DNA of 64,000 nt from Terriglobus roseus (GTDB taxonomy: Bacteria > Acidobacteriota > Terriglobia > Terriglobales > Acidobacteriaceae): positions 3,844,001-3,908,000 of the forward strand of contig NZ_FNSD01000001.1 in the NCBI RefSeq assembly GCF_900105625.1, in the 5' to 3' direction. This document shows positions 51,994-60,657 of the stretch, piece after piece. The position numbers and the translations under genes are program-made. Under the pieces are notes generated by a model, which had not been told where the DNA came from, made no database searches, and saw only the letters and a list, made by a program, of their open reading frames with translations. Numbering within the stretch: the stretch's first letter is position 1; each line of letters opens with the position of its first letter.

Positions 51994-52671
51994 CTACAAC
52001 TCGGTGAAGATGTCGCGGAAGTCGTAAACACCTTTGCGTGTGCTCAGCCATTCGGCTCCGCGCACCGCGCCTTCGGCAAATCCACGACGCCCGAAGGCTT
52101 CGTGGGTCAGCAGCAGACGGTCGGATCCGCTGACGGCCTCGATCACATGCAGGCCGGGAACATCGCCCTCGCGCAGCGAGGTGATGGGCACTTCACCCAC
52201 CTCGCTCAGCGACTGCTGCAGGCTGATGGCGGTGCCGCTGGGCGCGTCCAGCTTAGTGACGTGGTGCGTTTCTTCGATCTTGAACTCGTAGCCTGCCTTC
52301 CGCAGCGGTGCAGCCATCTGCTTTGCGAGCTGCAGCATGACCTGCACACCGATCGAATAGTTGGTGCCGTGCAGCAGGGCGCCTTCCTTGCGGGTGGCGA
52401 GACCGCTCATGTCGTGCAGACTTCCATACCAGCCGGTTGTACCTACGACGACCTTCGCCCCAACGGCCAGGCATGCGCGCAGGTTGGTCAGCACGGCTTC
52501 AGGCGTGGTGAAATCGATCACAACGTCGAACCCGGCAACAAAGGGAGCCGTAAGCGCTGCTCCGCGCGGGTTTTCCTTAGCATCCAGAACGTGTACGCCG
52601 TGGCCGCGTTCTGTCGCTACTTCCGCGACCAGCTTGCCTGTCTTGCCGTGACCCAGTACCAGCACTCGCAT
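51994..52671 (-). CDS. dapB: 4-hydroxy-tetrahydrodipicolinate reductase
   Basis: The 225-residue protein has the nucleotide-binding VLVLGHGKTGKLVAEVA, DFTTPEAV, GTTGW and the family active-site segment ETHHVTKLDAPSGTA. It reduces dihydrodipicolinate-type substrate to tetrahydrodipicolinate. It is shorter than the usual 240-270 residues, mainly in the N-domain, but all key residues are visible. Upstream (52672-52941) is a long interval from lysC that carries a palindrome doublet, an inverted repeat and a possible small ORF. Confidence 0.93.
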   Translation of the reverse strand: MRVLVLGHGKTGKLVAEVATERGHGVHVLDAKENPRGAALTAPFVAGFDVVIDFTTPEAVLTNLRACLAVGAKVVVGTTGWYGSLHDMSGLATRKEGALLHGTNYSIGVQVMLQLAKQMAAPLRKAGYEFKIEETHHVTKLDAPSGTAISLQQSLSEVGEVPITSLREGDVPGLHVIEAVSGSDRLLLTHEAFGRRGFAEGAVRGAEWLSTRKGVYDFRDIFTEL

Positions 52672-52683
52672 GGTTCAATCCCC

Positions 52684-52737
52684 GGGGCTGAAGCCCCTTA
52701 CTTCTAAACTGCCAATCGGCACGGCTGAAGCCGTGCC
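52684..52737. repeat. Palindrome doublet upstream of dapB
   Basis: GGGGCT-GA-AGCCCC (52684-52697) is followed after 20 bases by GGCACGGCT-GA-AGCCGTGCC (52718-52737), ending CCCTT. It is one of three doublets in the lysine region. Confidence 0.75.
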
Positions 52738-52761
52738 CTTACGATTCTTGCCTTCCCTTGA

Positions 52762-52778
52762 CGGTGAAACGTTCACCG
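52762..52778. promoter_or_regulatory. CGGTGAA-acg-TTCACCG inverted repeat upstream of dapB
   Basis: CGGTGAA (52762-52768) and TTCACCG (52772-52778) are perfect inverted repeats around ACG, 90 bases upstream of the dapB start, on the minus strand side of the lysC stop. The 17-bp dyad fits an operator, but its protein is unknown. No lysine riboswitch was recognised in this interval. Confidence 0.45.
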
Positions 52779-52838
52779 CAAACAGGGAGCTATAACTGCC
52801 CTTCGCACTATAAGAATTGCAACATGCGGAAGGAGCTT

Positions 52839-52925
52839 ATGTCTGCCTCCTGCAGGTGGAAGAACTTGGCCTGCAAGGATAGGAGCCAACCTTCGCACGA
52901 TTCGTACATCATCATGCGAAGGTGA
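52839..52925 (+). CDS. Possible 28-residue ORF with strong ribosome site
   Basis: The frame encodes MSASCRWKNLACKD, then RSQPSHDSYIIMRR, and a near-perfect AAGGAG precedes the ATG by 3 bases past the spacer. A hairpin, CCTTCGCA (52890-52897) with TGCGAAGG (52915-52922), falls inside the frame. Orientation is opposite to the lysine genes. Its small size and lack of known relatives leave real translation uncertain. Confidence 0.25.
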   Translation: MSASCRWKNLACKDRSQPSHDSYIIMRR

Positions 52926-52941
52926 CCACGAGGTGTGATGC

Positions 52942-54411
52942 TTACTGCACTACGACGGACGCAGATGCGCTAACTGGCGGTGCGCCGGTGGTGTTGGCGC
53001 GCGCATCCAGGTCGAAGATGTTGGCGTCCGGATCGGCGAAGAAGGTGCGGTGCAGCGACTGAATAGCCTCAGCCGCGTCGTCCTCTTCGATCATGAAGCT
53101 CATGTTGATCTCGCTTGCACCCTGCGAGATCATGCGGACGTTCACGTGTTCCACCGCGGTGAAGACCTTGCCCGCGATGCCGCTGTGGCCGCGAATGTCT
53201 TCGCCAACCAGGCAGATGAGCGCCTTGTTGCTCTCGTACTTCACGTCGGCGATCTTTGAGAGATCTTCCGCGATCAGCGGCAGACGGTCGCTTGTGTCCA
53301 CGGTCACCGAGATCGAAACTTCGCTGGTGGAGACCATATCGATGGCGACCTTGTGCTTATCGAAGACATCGAAGACGGCCTTCAGATAGCCGTGCGACAT
53401 CAGCATACGGCTGGCTACGATGTCGACGATGGTGAGCTTCTTCTTGACGGCGATGCTCTTGAAGGGCGAGCGGCAGGGCGGTGCGACTGCGCTGATACGT
53501 GTGCCTTCATTGGCAGCGTTGCGGCTGTTGAGCACCCAGACCGGAATGTTCTTCTGGACTGCAGGAAGAATGGTGGCGGGATGCAGCACCTTCGCGCCGA
53601 AGTAGGCGAGTTCGGCGGCCTCTTCGAACGAGATGGTCTTCACGCGCAGGGCGTCCGGGCAGATGCGCGGATCGGTCGTCATGATGCCGTTGACGTCGGT
53701 CCAGATCTCGATGGCGCCCGCGTGTAGCGCACCGCCGACAAGAGCAGCGGAGAAGTCGCTGCCACCGCGCCCAAGGGTGGTGGTGATGCCTGCTTCATTT
53801 GATGCGATGAAGCCACCCATAACCGGCGTGAGACCCTGCTCGACCAGCGGCAGAGCGTGCTGCTTCATGCGCTGCTCGATGAGTGCTTCCTGCGGGATGG
53901 CCTTGCCGTAACTGTCGTCGGTGATGACGCACAGGCGCGCGTCGAGATGCGTGCCGTTCAGACCGTTGGCGTCAAAGGCCGCAGCCACGATCTGGCTCGA
54001 AAGGCGTTCGCCAAAGCTGACAACAAGATCGGTGGTGCGCGGGGTCAACTCACCCACGGCTGCGATGCCGCGCAGCAGGTCGTCGAGTGCGTCGAAGTCA
54101 TGCTGGATGTGGTTCAGCAGGATCGAGAGTGCTGGTGGCTTGACCAGATCGGCTGCGGTCTCCAGGTGGCGTGAACGCAAACGTGCGCTCAGCGCAAGTG
54201 CGCCGGCCTTATCGCCGATGCCCGCGGCTGCCGCTGCTGCCAGCAGTTGATCGGTAACCTTGGCCATCGCGGAGACGACGACGATGGCTTCGAGACCCTT
54301 GTCGCGACGGCTGCGCACGACAGCGGCGGTGCGGCGGATGGCTGCGGCATCTTCGACGGAGGTACCGCCGAACTTCATGACAACGAGTTGGGGACGGGGC
54401 GCGGTGCTCAT
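52942..54411 (-). CDS. lysC: Aspartate kinase
   Basis: The 489-residue protein begins MSTAPRPQLVVMKFGGTSVE with the kinase signature KFGGTS (Lys13) and has the middle FRDDL-type substrate region followed by two C-terminal ACT-like domains (about 340-489; DIVASRMLMSHGYLKAVFDV, YESNKALICLVGEDI) that bind lysine or threonine for feedback control. It phosphorylates aspartate in the first step of the lysine, methionine and threonine route. Start 54411 overlaps the asd stop by 4 bases (ATGA). Confidence 0.95.
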   Translation of the reverse strand: MSTAPRPQLVVMKFGGTSVEDAAAIRRTAAVVRSRRDKGLEAIVVVSAMAKVTDQLLAAAAAAGIGDKAGALALSARLRSRHLETAADLVKPPALSILLNHIQHDFDALDDLLRGIAAVGELTPRTTDLVVSFGERLSSQIVAAAFDANGLNGTHLDARLCVITDDSYGKAIPQEALIEQRMKQHALPLVEQGLTPVMGGFIASNEAGITTTLGRGGSDFSAALVGGALHAGAIEIWTDVNGIMTTDPRICPDALRVKTISFEEAAELAYFGAKVLHPATILPAVQKNIPVWVLNSRNAANEGTRISAVAPPCRSPFKSIAVKKKLTIVDIVASRMLMSHGYLKAVFDVFDKHKVAIDMVSTSEVSISVTVDTSDRLPLIAEDLSKIADVKYESNKALICLVGEDIRGHSGIAGKVFTAVEHVNVRMISQGASEINMSFMIEEDDAAEAIQSLHRTFFADPDANIFDLDARANTTGAPPVSASASVVVQ

Positions 54412-55520
54412 GCGGTCACCAGCTCTCGACCCGCACCGGTCTGCGTGTGCTTTACCTGGCCGGGCAGCAGGTCCATCTTTGCCAGCACCTCCGCATTCAA
54501 CACGGCCGCGCCCGCAGCACCGCGGACGGTGTTGTGGCTTAGCAGGACGAACTTCCAGTCCAGCAGGGAACACTCCCGCAGACGACCGACGGTAGTGCTC
54601 ATGCCTTTGCCAGCGTTGACATCCAGGCGCGGCTGCGGGCGGTCGATGGACTCGTTGAAGATCACCGGGTTTTCCGGCGCAGAGGGCAGGTGATGCTGTG
54701 CCAGGGGCTGGAACTCGCTCCAAGCAGCAAGGATCTCCTCGCGCGTGGCGGCCTTGGTGAACTTGATGGAGACGCACTCCGTGTGGCCGTCGATGACGGC
54801 AACGCGGTTGCAGTGCGCGCTGACCTTGGCGGGCAGCATGTCAATCGCCTTACCGTTGAAGGAGCCAAGCAGCTTGTTGACTTCCTCCTGCAGCTTCTCC
54901 TCTTCGTTCTTGATGAAGGGAACGACGTTGCCGAGGATGTCGAGCGAGGGCACGCCGGGGTACCCTGCGCCACTGACGGCCTGCATGGTGCTGACGAACA
55001 TCGCTTCAATGCCGAAGCGCTCCTGCAGTGGAGCGAGTGCGAGCACAAGGCCGATAGCGCAGCAGTTGGGATTGGTGACGATGTAGCCGCCTTTACCGTT
55101 CTTGCAGCTCGTCTGGTGCAGCAGCAGCGGCAGGTGGTCGGCATTGACCTCGGGGATGACGAGCGGTACGTCGTGGGTCATGCGGAAGGCGCTGGAGTTG
55201 GAGATGACGGCGCAACCGGCTTCTGCGAAGGCCGGCTCGAGTTCTTTGGCAACGTCGGAGTCCAGAGCCGCGAAGATGATCCGTGGCACGTCTTCCGTGT
55301 TTGCCTCGGGCGTGTTGGGCTGCAGCACCATCTCTGCGACGCGCGCGGGCATCGGTGTGTCGAGCTTCCAGCGGCAGGCATCCGCGTAGCGTTTGCCGGC
55401 GGAGCGCTCGCTGGCGGCGAGCCATGTGATCTCAAACCACGGGTGGGACTCAAGCAGTTGAATGAAGCGCTGACCCACGGTGCCGGTCGCGCCCAGGATA
55501 CCCACCTTACGACGTTCCAT
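54408..55520 (-). CDS. asd: Aspartate-semialdehyde dehydrogenase
   Basis: The 370-residue protein has the N-terminal GATGTVGQRF, the catalytic cysteine in NPNC (Cys153 in PNCCAIG) and a C-terminal dimerisation domain. Its sequence is closer to the archaeal/fungal type of ASADH than to the E. coli enzyme. It makes aspartate semialdehyde, feeding both dapA and the homoserine branch. ATG 55520 has AAGGA upstream. It heads the lysine cluster, coupled to lysC by an ATGA overlap. Confidence 0.93.
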   Translation of the reverse strand: MERRKVGILGATGTVGQRFIQLLESHPWFEITWLAASERSAGKRYADACRWKLDTPMPARVAEMVLQPNTPEANTEDVPRIIFAALDSDVAKELEPAFAEAGCAVISNSSAFRMTHDVPLVIPEVNADHLPLLLHQTSCKNGKGGYIVTNPNCCAIGLVLALAPLQERFGIEAMFVSTMQAVSGAGYPGVPSLDILGNVVPFIKNEEEKLQEEVNKLLGSFNGKAIDMLPAKVSAHCNRVAVIDGHTECVSIKFTKAATREEILAAWSEFQPLAQHHLPSAPENPVIFNESIDRPQPRLDVNAGKGMSTTVGRLRECSLLDWKFVLLSHNTVRGAAGAAVLNAEVLAKMDLLPGQVKHTQTGAGRELVTA

Positions 55521-55640
55521 CTGATCCAGTCCTTGTCGTCTCGTACTTATCCGATAAGGATACCGAAAAGCGGCGAATGACGCTTGTTGTGGCGGCGCAT
55601 CCGGGCGTTTTCGAACAGGCGCGATTGGCCGAAATCGCAA

Positions 55641-55666
55641 AAGGGCATAGCCGAAGCCATGCCCTT
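55641..55666. repeat. Single palindrome upstream of asd
   Basis: AAGGGCATAGCC-GA-AGCCATGCCCTT (55641-55666) is imperfect in its inner stem but shares the CCCTT edges and AAGCC core with the doublets in the lysine region. Confidence 0.6.
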
Positions 55667-55709
55667 TCGTGATCCGTTTACCCGGCAGCGAATTCGCTTC
55701 TGCGTCGCC

Positions 55710-56003
55710 TTAAAGGTCGCTGCGCCGGCGACGGTAGACCGTGCGTCCGCCGGTGCCGCCCCATGCAATCACAAGAGCGACAGCGTGAATCAGGAACCAG
55801 ATGCTGAGGCCCTGTGCCGTGTAGATCCAGAAGAGGATCAGGATGCGCGGCACGAGTAGCGCGACCAGAACCGGAACCCACTGGATAACGTAGGTGCTGC
55901 CGGTGTGGCCCTGCAGATACAGCACCAGCATCGAGATACGTGGCAGAAACAGGCTGAGAACGAGGAACCAGAAGGGAAGCCCCATCGAGTGTAGGTCGGT
56001 CAT
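55710..56003 (-). CDS. Small integral membrane protein of unknown function
   Basis: The 97-residue protein has three predicted membrane spans (LPFWFLVLSLFLPRISML; VIQWVPVLVALLVPRILIL; SIWFLIHAVALVIAWG) and an Arg-rich tail (RTVYRRRRSDL). Its ATG overlaps the stop of the lipoprotein gene (ATGA), so the two are co-translated. Function unknown. Confidence 0.7.
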   Translation of the reverse strand: MTDLHSMGLPFWFLVLSLFLPRISMLVLYLQGHTGSTYVIQWVPVLVALLVPRILILFWIYTAQGLSIWFLIHAVALVIAWGGTGGRTVYRRRRSDL

Positions 56004-56200
56004 GGTTTTTGCACCTTGTTCAACGGCTGAGATTGGTCGGTTTTGGGCGGAATCACTACGGTCTTGCCAGGGTTCTTCTGCCCACTCGGCGTGCCAGTGG
56101 TGGAGTTGATGGTCGATCCATGCTCCACGGCGGCGTCGGGCTTGCAGCCCGACAGACCAAGGGGGAGTGTGGCAAGCAGCAGATAGCCTTCGAACCTCAT
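56000..56200 (-). CDS. Small lipoprotein, coupled to a membrane-protein gene
   Basis: The 66-residue product has a signal peptide with lipobox LSGC, then an Asn/Thr/Pro/Gln-rich mature part. ATG 56200 starts the signal sequence, with no strong ribosome site. The stop overlaps the downstream membrane-protein ATG. Function unknown. Confidence 0.6.
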   Translation of the reverse strand: MRFEGYLLLATLPLGLSGCKPDAAVEHGSTINSTTGTPSGQKNPGKTVVIPPKTDQSQPLNKVQKP

Positions 56201-56394
56201 CGCTGCTGTGATGCTGAGCGGGCCGATGTGGTTTGTGATGCCGCGGGAAACATTTTGACTGGCTGGTGTGAATGGGCCTTGTTCACGACCGGCGCACATC
56301 ATGAATGGAATACGGGATGCGCACGTCATCGCGCCCACGCGCAATAGCCCAATCATGCGCACGAATGGGCACCCTGCTCGTGATGCCTAAGAAC

Positions 56395-56868
56395 CTAGAC
56401 TGTAGGTTTGCGCGTTTTTCCGCCCAAAAGCTCTTCCAGCTCTGCTTTGAATTCGCGGACGTCCTTGAAGTCGCGATAGACCGAGGCAAAGCGGATGTAG
56501 GCGACAGTGTCCATCTCGCGCAGATGCGACATGATGAGCTCGCCGATCTCGCTGGTGGTGCGTTCGCGGTCGGGAGAGTCGACGACGAAAGCCTCGGTCT
56601 CATCAACGATCTTGCCCAGCTTACCTGTGGGCACGGGACGCTTTTCGCAGGCGTGCAGCAGACCGCTCAGGACCTTCTGGCGATCGAACTTCTCGCGGCG
56701 CCCATCCTTCTTCACAACCATGTACGGGATCTCGTCGATCCGCTCATAGGTGGTGAAGCGCTTGTTGCATTTTTCGCACTCGCGCCGGCGCCGGATGCTG
56801 TCGGCCTCCTTGCTCTCGCGTGAGTCGACAACTTTATCCTGGGCCCAGCCGCAAAACGGACATTTCAT
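56395..56868 (-). CDS. nrdR: NrdR transcriptional repressor
   Basis: The 157-residue protein has the NrdR layout: a zinc ribbon with Cys3, Cys6, Cys31 and Cys34 (MKCPFCGW ... ECEKC), the linker RRRRECEKCNKRFTTYERID, and an ATP-cone (KKDGRREKFDRQKVLSGLL). NrdR binds ribonucleotide-reductase promoters in response to ATP/dATP. Its ATG overlaps the stop of the UPF0104 gene by 4 bases (ATGA). No nrd gene is in the window. Confidence 0.95.
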   Translation of the reverse strand: MKCPFCGWAQDKVVDSRESKEADSIRRRRECEKCNKRFTTYERIDEIPYMVVKKDGRREKFDRQKVLSGLLHACEKRPVPTGKLGKIVDETEAFVVDSPDRERTTSEIGELIMSHLREMDTVAYIRFASVYRDFKDVREFKAELEELLGGKTRKPTV

Positions 56869-57935
56869 TTGAGGTCCAGTGTACTGTGCGGCACTTCGGA
56901 CTCTTCCGCTGCCTCATCGCTGGCATTGGCCAGGCCACGCAGAGAGACGTGTTCAAACTGTGCGAAGAGCACGCCAGCGGGGATGATGCTCATGGTGGTC
57001 ACGAGCCAGAGGATCATGCCGGCGCTGGTAGCGAGCTCGCCTGGAATGCCAAAGAGCTTGGTCAGCGCAGTGATGGACAACACCTGCGCGCCGCCGCCGA
57101 TACCCGGTAGCTGTACGACTCCACCCACCACGCTGAAGCCCATCAGCAGGACGGAATGCGCGATCGTAAGGTCATGCACGGGGGCGGGAAACGCACGCAT
57201 GATGACGACGTAGTCGACGGCCACAATGAGCCATGCGGCAAGGCTCAAGAGCGAGACTTTCAGGAAGTCCATCGCGCTGCCGATCGTGTTTAGACCGCCG
57301 CGGAACTGCAGGATTTTGGAAGCGATGGCATTGCCGGCGGTAGGGGAAAAGCGCCCGGCGAGGCCACCAAACATCCTTGCCACAGCACTACCCGCGATCC
57401 GTACCCCGAAGACAAAGAGGCACAGGAAAAGCGTGAGTCCAAAGATCGCGTAGCCGATGCGGTGGAAGTACTCGTGGTACGGCAACGTGGCTAACTGGGG
57501 CGAGAGTAGCAGATTCACGGAGAAAATCAGGGCGAACGCGCCAAGATCGAAGACACGCTCGACGGCGACAACTGCGACCTGCGAAGAGAACGACAGGCCA
57601 GTCCGCTTGCTGACAAGATATGGACGGATGAGCTCACCCACTCGTCCAAGCGCTGCGAGTCCTGCAAAGCCGATGAACTGCGAACCGAGGAGAGACCACC
57701 AAGGAACGCGCTGCCCGGCGGGAAGAGACGGCTTCAGGAAGATGGCCCATCGTGCCGCGCGGAAGATGTTCATGCTGTAGATGAGCAGCACGGCCACCAG
57801 CAGCATGCGCCAGTCAGCCGAGCGGCACGCCTGCCAGAAGCGCGCCCACTCAAAGTTCGAGGTGTGCAGCTTCCAAGCCAGCAGGGCCAGCACGAGTATT
57901 CCAACGCCCCAGACGATCGTTCTGCGCTTGTTCAT
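56865..57935 (-). CDS. UPF0104 (LPG synthase TM-domain-like) membrane protein
   Basis: The 356-residue polytopic protein has about eight spans and the family pattern (ARWAIFLKPSLPAGQRVPWW; SQFIGFAGLAALGRVGELIRP; VVGGVVQLPGIGGGAQVLSI). UPF0104 members relate to the flippase half of lysylphosphatidylglycerol synthase; activity here is unknown. No tRNA-synthetase or lysyl-transferase half is fused. It is coupled to nrdR at its 3' end and follows the transglycosylase by 2 bases. Confidence 0.75.
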   Translation of the reverse strand: MNKRRTIVWGVGILVLALLAWKLHTSNFEWARFWQACRSADWRMLLVAVLLIYSMNIFRAARWAIFLKPSLPAGQRVPWWSLLGSQFIGFAGLAALGRVGELIRPYLVSKRTGLSFSSQVAVVAVERVFDLGAFALIFSVNLLLSPQLATLPYHEYFHRIGYAIFGLTLFLCLFVFGVRIAGSAVARMFGGLAGRFSPTAGNAIASKILQFRGGLNTIGSAMDFLKVSLLSLAAWLIVAVDYVVIMRAFPAPVHDLTIAHSVLLMGFSVVGGVVQLPGIGGGAQVLSITALTKLFGIPGELATSAGMILWLVTTMSIIPAGVLFAQFEHVSLRGLANASDEAAEESEVPHSTLDLK

Positions 57936-57937
57936 AA

Positions 57938-58633
57938 CTAGCGTGCCGCCATCGTGGTGTTGCCTGCCTTGCCCTGCGCGATGCGTCGATTGAACTCGCG
58001 GATGACGCGTGCGACGTACGCCTGTGTTTCGCGGAAAGGGGGAATGCCGTGATAGCGGTCGACCGCACCGGGACCAGCATTGTATGCCGCCAGCGCCAGC
58101 GGCAGGTTGTCATGGTAGCGGGTGAGCAGGGCGTCCAGATAGGCGCTGCCACCGTTCACATTGCTTGCAGGATCGAAGGTGTTTCCTACGCCCAGCGCGG
58201 CGGCTGTGCCGGGCATTAATTGCATCAACCCTTGCGCGCCCGATCGCGAAACCGCACGGGCATTGCCCGCGCTTTCTGCATGAACGACTGCGGCCAGCAG
58301 TGCCACGTTGACGTTGTGGCGAGCGCCTGAGGTGGCAAGAATTTCAGCGGTGCCCACGGACCTTGTCTGCGTCGCAGTGACGGGAGCGGGAAGTTCGTCC
58401 GATGTCGTCTCCACGGTCGCGATGGATCCCGCCGGGACGTCCATGTAATTATCGGCATCGCCCGTCGAGCGCAGGTGCAGGCGGACGGTATCGGCTGAGA
58501 GCGGCTCGCGCGACGCACAGCGGATGGTGAAGCCGCTCTGAAGCGTCACAATCTCCGCGGCTCGTGCGCAGGGTGCCACCGCCACGAGGACAGCCAGAAG
58601 GCACAGTGTGACTCTGTGGGTGCAGGGTTGCAT
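57938..58633 (-). CDS. Soluble lytic transglycosylase (SLT domain)
   Basis: The 231-residue exported protein has a signal peptide (ending about ARA-AE), a small N-terminal domain and a C-terminal SLT domain with catalytic Glu120 in AAVVHAESAGN, followed by GAQGLMQLMPGTA and YNAGPGAVDRYHG. It cleaves peptidoglycan glycan strands with formation of anhydro-muramic acid. ATG 58633 is the first start. UPF0104 and nrdR genes follow at 2- and 4-base intervals, so a common operon is likely. Confidence 0.9.
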   Translation of the reverse strand: MQPCTHRVTLCLLAVLVAVAPCARAAEIVTLQSGFTIRCASREPLSADTVRLHLRSTGDADNYMDVPAGSIATVETTSDELPAPVTATQTRSVGTAEILATSGARHNVNVALLAAVVHAESAGNARAVSRSGAQGLMQLMPGTAAALGVGNTFDPASNVNGGSAYLDALLTRYHDNLPLALAAYNAGPGAVDRYHGIPPFRETQAYVARVIREFNRRIAQGKAGNTTMAAR

Positions 58634-58700
58634 TCGCTATTCAGCGTAGCACTGGACCCGAACACCTGCTTCGCAGGCGTACGGGCACCCGATTCTATCG

Positions 58701-59621
58701 CTAACGTCCTGAGAAGACCGGTGCGGGGAAGTAGAGGCTCATGGCTTCGCTGACGCCGTCCAGATCGTGTGAGCAGGTGATGGGCCAGCCCTGTTCCGTG
58801 GCGAGCTCCCGCAGCGTCTCGGGTGCGTTACCCATCAGCGCCGGCCAGCGGGCAAGCTCGAGCATGGGCATGTCATTCCAGTTATCGCCAATGGCCATGA
58901 GGTCGTCAGGCGTCAGGGCCTCGAGCGACAGCAGGCGGCGCAGACCTGATCCTTTGGAGCAGCCGCGCGGCAGAATGTCGACGATGCAGAGATCGCGACC
59001 GGGATACTCCGTGCGGTGCAGCGACACACGGTCGTCGTGCGTGGTGGCAATCTCGGCCATCGCGCGTTCCATGCGGTCCATGCTTCCGCACAGCATCGCC
59101 TGGATGGGCAGAGGGCCGGGATGACCATCCTCACCAAGCAGCGCGTCTTCGATCGGCACGATGCGGCGTATATAGGGGGCGTTCGCCTCCATCCATTTGC
59201 CGATGGAGCCGTGCAGCTCGTCGAGCTCTTCCAGCACCAGGGCGCCGGGCATGTCTTCGCCGTGAGCTCCAAGCTTGTCGAAAGTGAAGACGAAGGCGTT
59301 GCGGTATTCCCCAAGCTGCGTGCACAGCCACTCGGCGGTTGGAAGCGGCATCGTCTCGCGGAAGATGAGGTCGCCGCTGACCGTTCGCGCAACCGTCCCG
59401 TTGGAGCTGAGGACGATGTCGTCGGGCTGCATGCCGGCCGTGCGCAGGACCTTCATGGCGTAACTGTGACGGCGGCCTGTGGCAATAACGATACGAGCAC
59501 CCGCGTCTCGAGCGCGTTGCAGGGACGCCTGGTTGGCTTCCGAGACGGTGCCACCGGGATGCACAAGGGTGCCATCCATATCGATAGCGATCATCCGCGG
59601 CAATGCTTCGTGAATCGTCAT
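58701..59621 (-). CDS. HAD-superfamily phosphatase (Cof/YidA-like)
   Basis: The 306-residue protein has the Cof-type signature DMDGTLV (Asp14, Asp16), VIATGRRHSYAM (motif II region) and the closing AIGDNWNDMPML (motif IV). It hydrolyses a small phosphorylated metabolite such as a sugar phosphate or cofactor; substrate unknown. ATG 59621 is taken so that the nucleophile is near the start. It follows the EamA gene by 10 bases. Confidence 0.9.
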   Translation of the reverse strand: MTIHEALPRMIAIDMDGTLVHPGGTVSEANQASLQRARDAGARIVIATGRRHSYAMKVLRTAGMQPDDIVLSSNGTVARTVSGDLIFRETMPLPTAEWLCTQLGEYRNAFVFTFDKLGAHGEDMPGALVLEELDELHGSIGKWMEANAPYIRRIVPIEDALLGEDGHPGPLPIQAMLCGSMDRMERAMAEIATTHDDRVSLHRTEYPGRDLCIVDILPRGCSKGSGLRRLLSLEALTPDDLMAIGDNWNDMPMLELARWPALMGNAPETLRELATEQGWPITCSHDLDGVSEAMSLYFPAPVFSGR

Positions 59622-59631
59622 GCGTAGATTC

Positions 59632-60549
59632 TCATTCGACTTGCGCCATTGCCGCGGCCTCGGCACCTGCGGGGCTACGTGCAGTCAGAACCGCTGCGCT
59701 GCCCACGATGAGTGCGCCCCCCAGCCAGGCAAATACGCCAAGCTGCTCGTGAAAGACCAACACTCCCAGCAGCGATCCAATCACGGGCTCCATATTCAGG
59801 AAGATACCCGCCTGCGAGGCGGGCACCTGTGTCATGCCCCAGTTCCACAGCATGGTTGTTGATGCGGTACAAAGCAATCCGCTGGCGGCCAATGAGATCC
59901 ATGCTTTCGTGGAAATTCCGTGCACGGGAGGCGGTCCAAATTGCAGCCAGACCCATATCAGCATCATGACGGTACCTACCATCACACTTCGGGCGCTCAC
60001 TTCCAGGGTGCGGTGACGGTTCAGCAGATTTTTGTTGCCCAGGATCCAGACCAGGGCAATCAACAGCGAAGCCACGATGAGGAGGTCACCCTTCAGCGAC
60101 GACGCTCCACTTGCATGGCCTCCAAGTGCGATCAGGCATGCGCCCAGTGTCGATCCTGCAAGCGCGGTCCAGCCCACGTTGTCCATCCGTTCCTGCAGAA
60201 AGACGGCGGCCGCAAGCGCGAGGATTACCGGCATCGTGCCGATCATGAGTGCGGCGTGGCTGAGAGTGGTTAGCGACAACCCATAAAACTGGACCAGGAA
60301 CTGGAGCGGGATGCCGAAGAAAGCCGTAACGACGAGGATGGCCCAGTCGCGGTATGTCCAACGGTCCCCACGGCCACGCGCCAGCGGCAGCATCGGGATG
60401 ACTGCGAACAGGAAACGGTAGAGCACCATGTGACCGACGGACACTTCACGCAGTGCAATCTTGCCGAAGAAGAAGCCCGTGCCCCAAAGCGCACCGGCGG
60501 CACCGCACGCGGCAAAGCCCATGCTGCGTGATTTTGGCGGAAGGGACAT
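59632..60549 (-). CDS. EamA-type (DMT) transporter
   Basis: The 305-residue protein has ten predicted membrane spans and two EamA-like repeats (GFAACGAAGALWGTGFFFG ...; IALVWILGNKNLLNRH ...), ending in a repeat-like FLNMEPVIGSLLGVLVFHE. DMT transporters export amino acids, nucleosides or sugars. ATG 60549 is chosen because the first repeat starts there; the frame is open further. Substrate unknown. The HAD phosphatase gene follows by 10 bases. Confidence 0.9.
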   Translation of the reverse strand: MSLPPKSRSMGFAACGAAGALWGTGFFFGKIALREVSVGHMVLYRFLFAVIPMLPLARGRGDRWTYRDWAILVVTAFFGIPLQFLVQFYGLSLTTLSHAALMIGTMPVILALAAAVFLQERMDNVGWTALAGSTLGACLIALGGHASGASSLKGDLLIVASLLIALVWILGNKNLLNRHRTLEVSARSVMVGTVMMLIWVWLQFGPPPVHGISTKAWISLAASGLLCTASTTMLWNWGMTQVPASQAGIFLNMEPVIGSLLGVLVFHEQLGVFAWLGGALIVGSAAVLTARSPAGAEAAAMAQVE

Positions 60550-60657
60550 GCTTTCACTGTCGCACAATCCCAGGGTTCGATCTGGCGCACGGCTCGACGG
60601 CAAAGCTGCAGCTTTCGGCCCGGCGTTTCGTCTACGATAGGGAACACCTACGACGCC

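Noticed and set aside
52672-52941. Lysine riboswitch upstream of dapB
   Set aside because: The interval holds a palindrome doublet and a 17-bp dyad, but no recognisable lysine-aptamer core was seen by eye, so a riboswitch call is not supported.
60565-60600. Possible tRNA T-arm (GGGTTCGATCTGG)
   Set aside because: No acceptor stem, D-arm or anticodon arm can be drawn around it; the match is short and probably chance.
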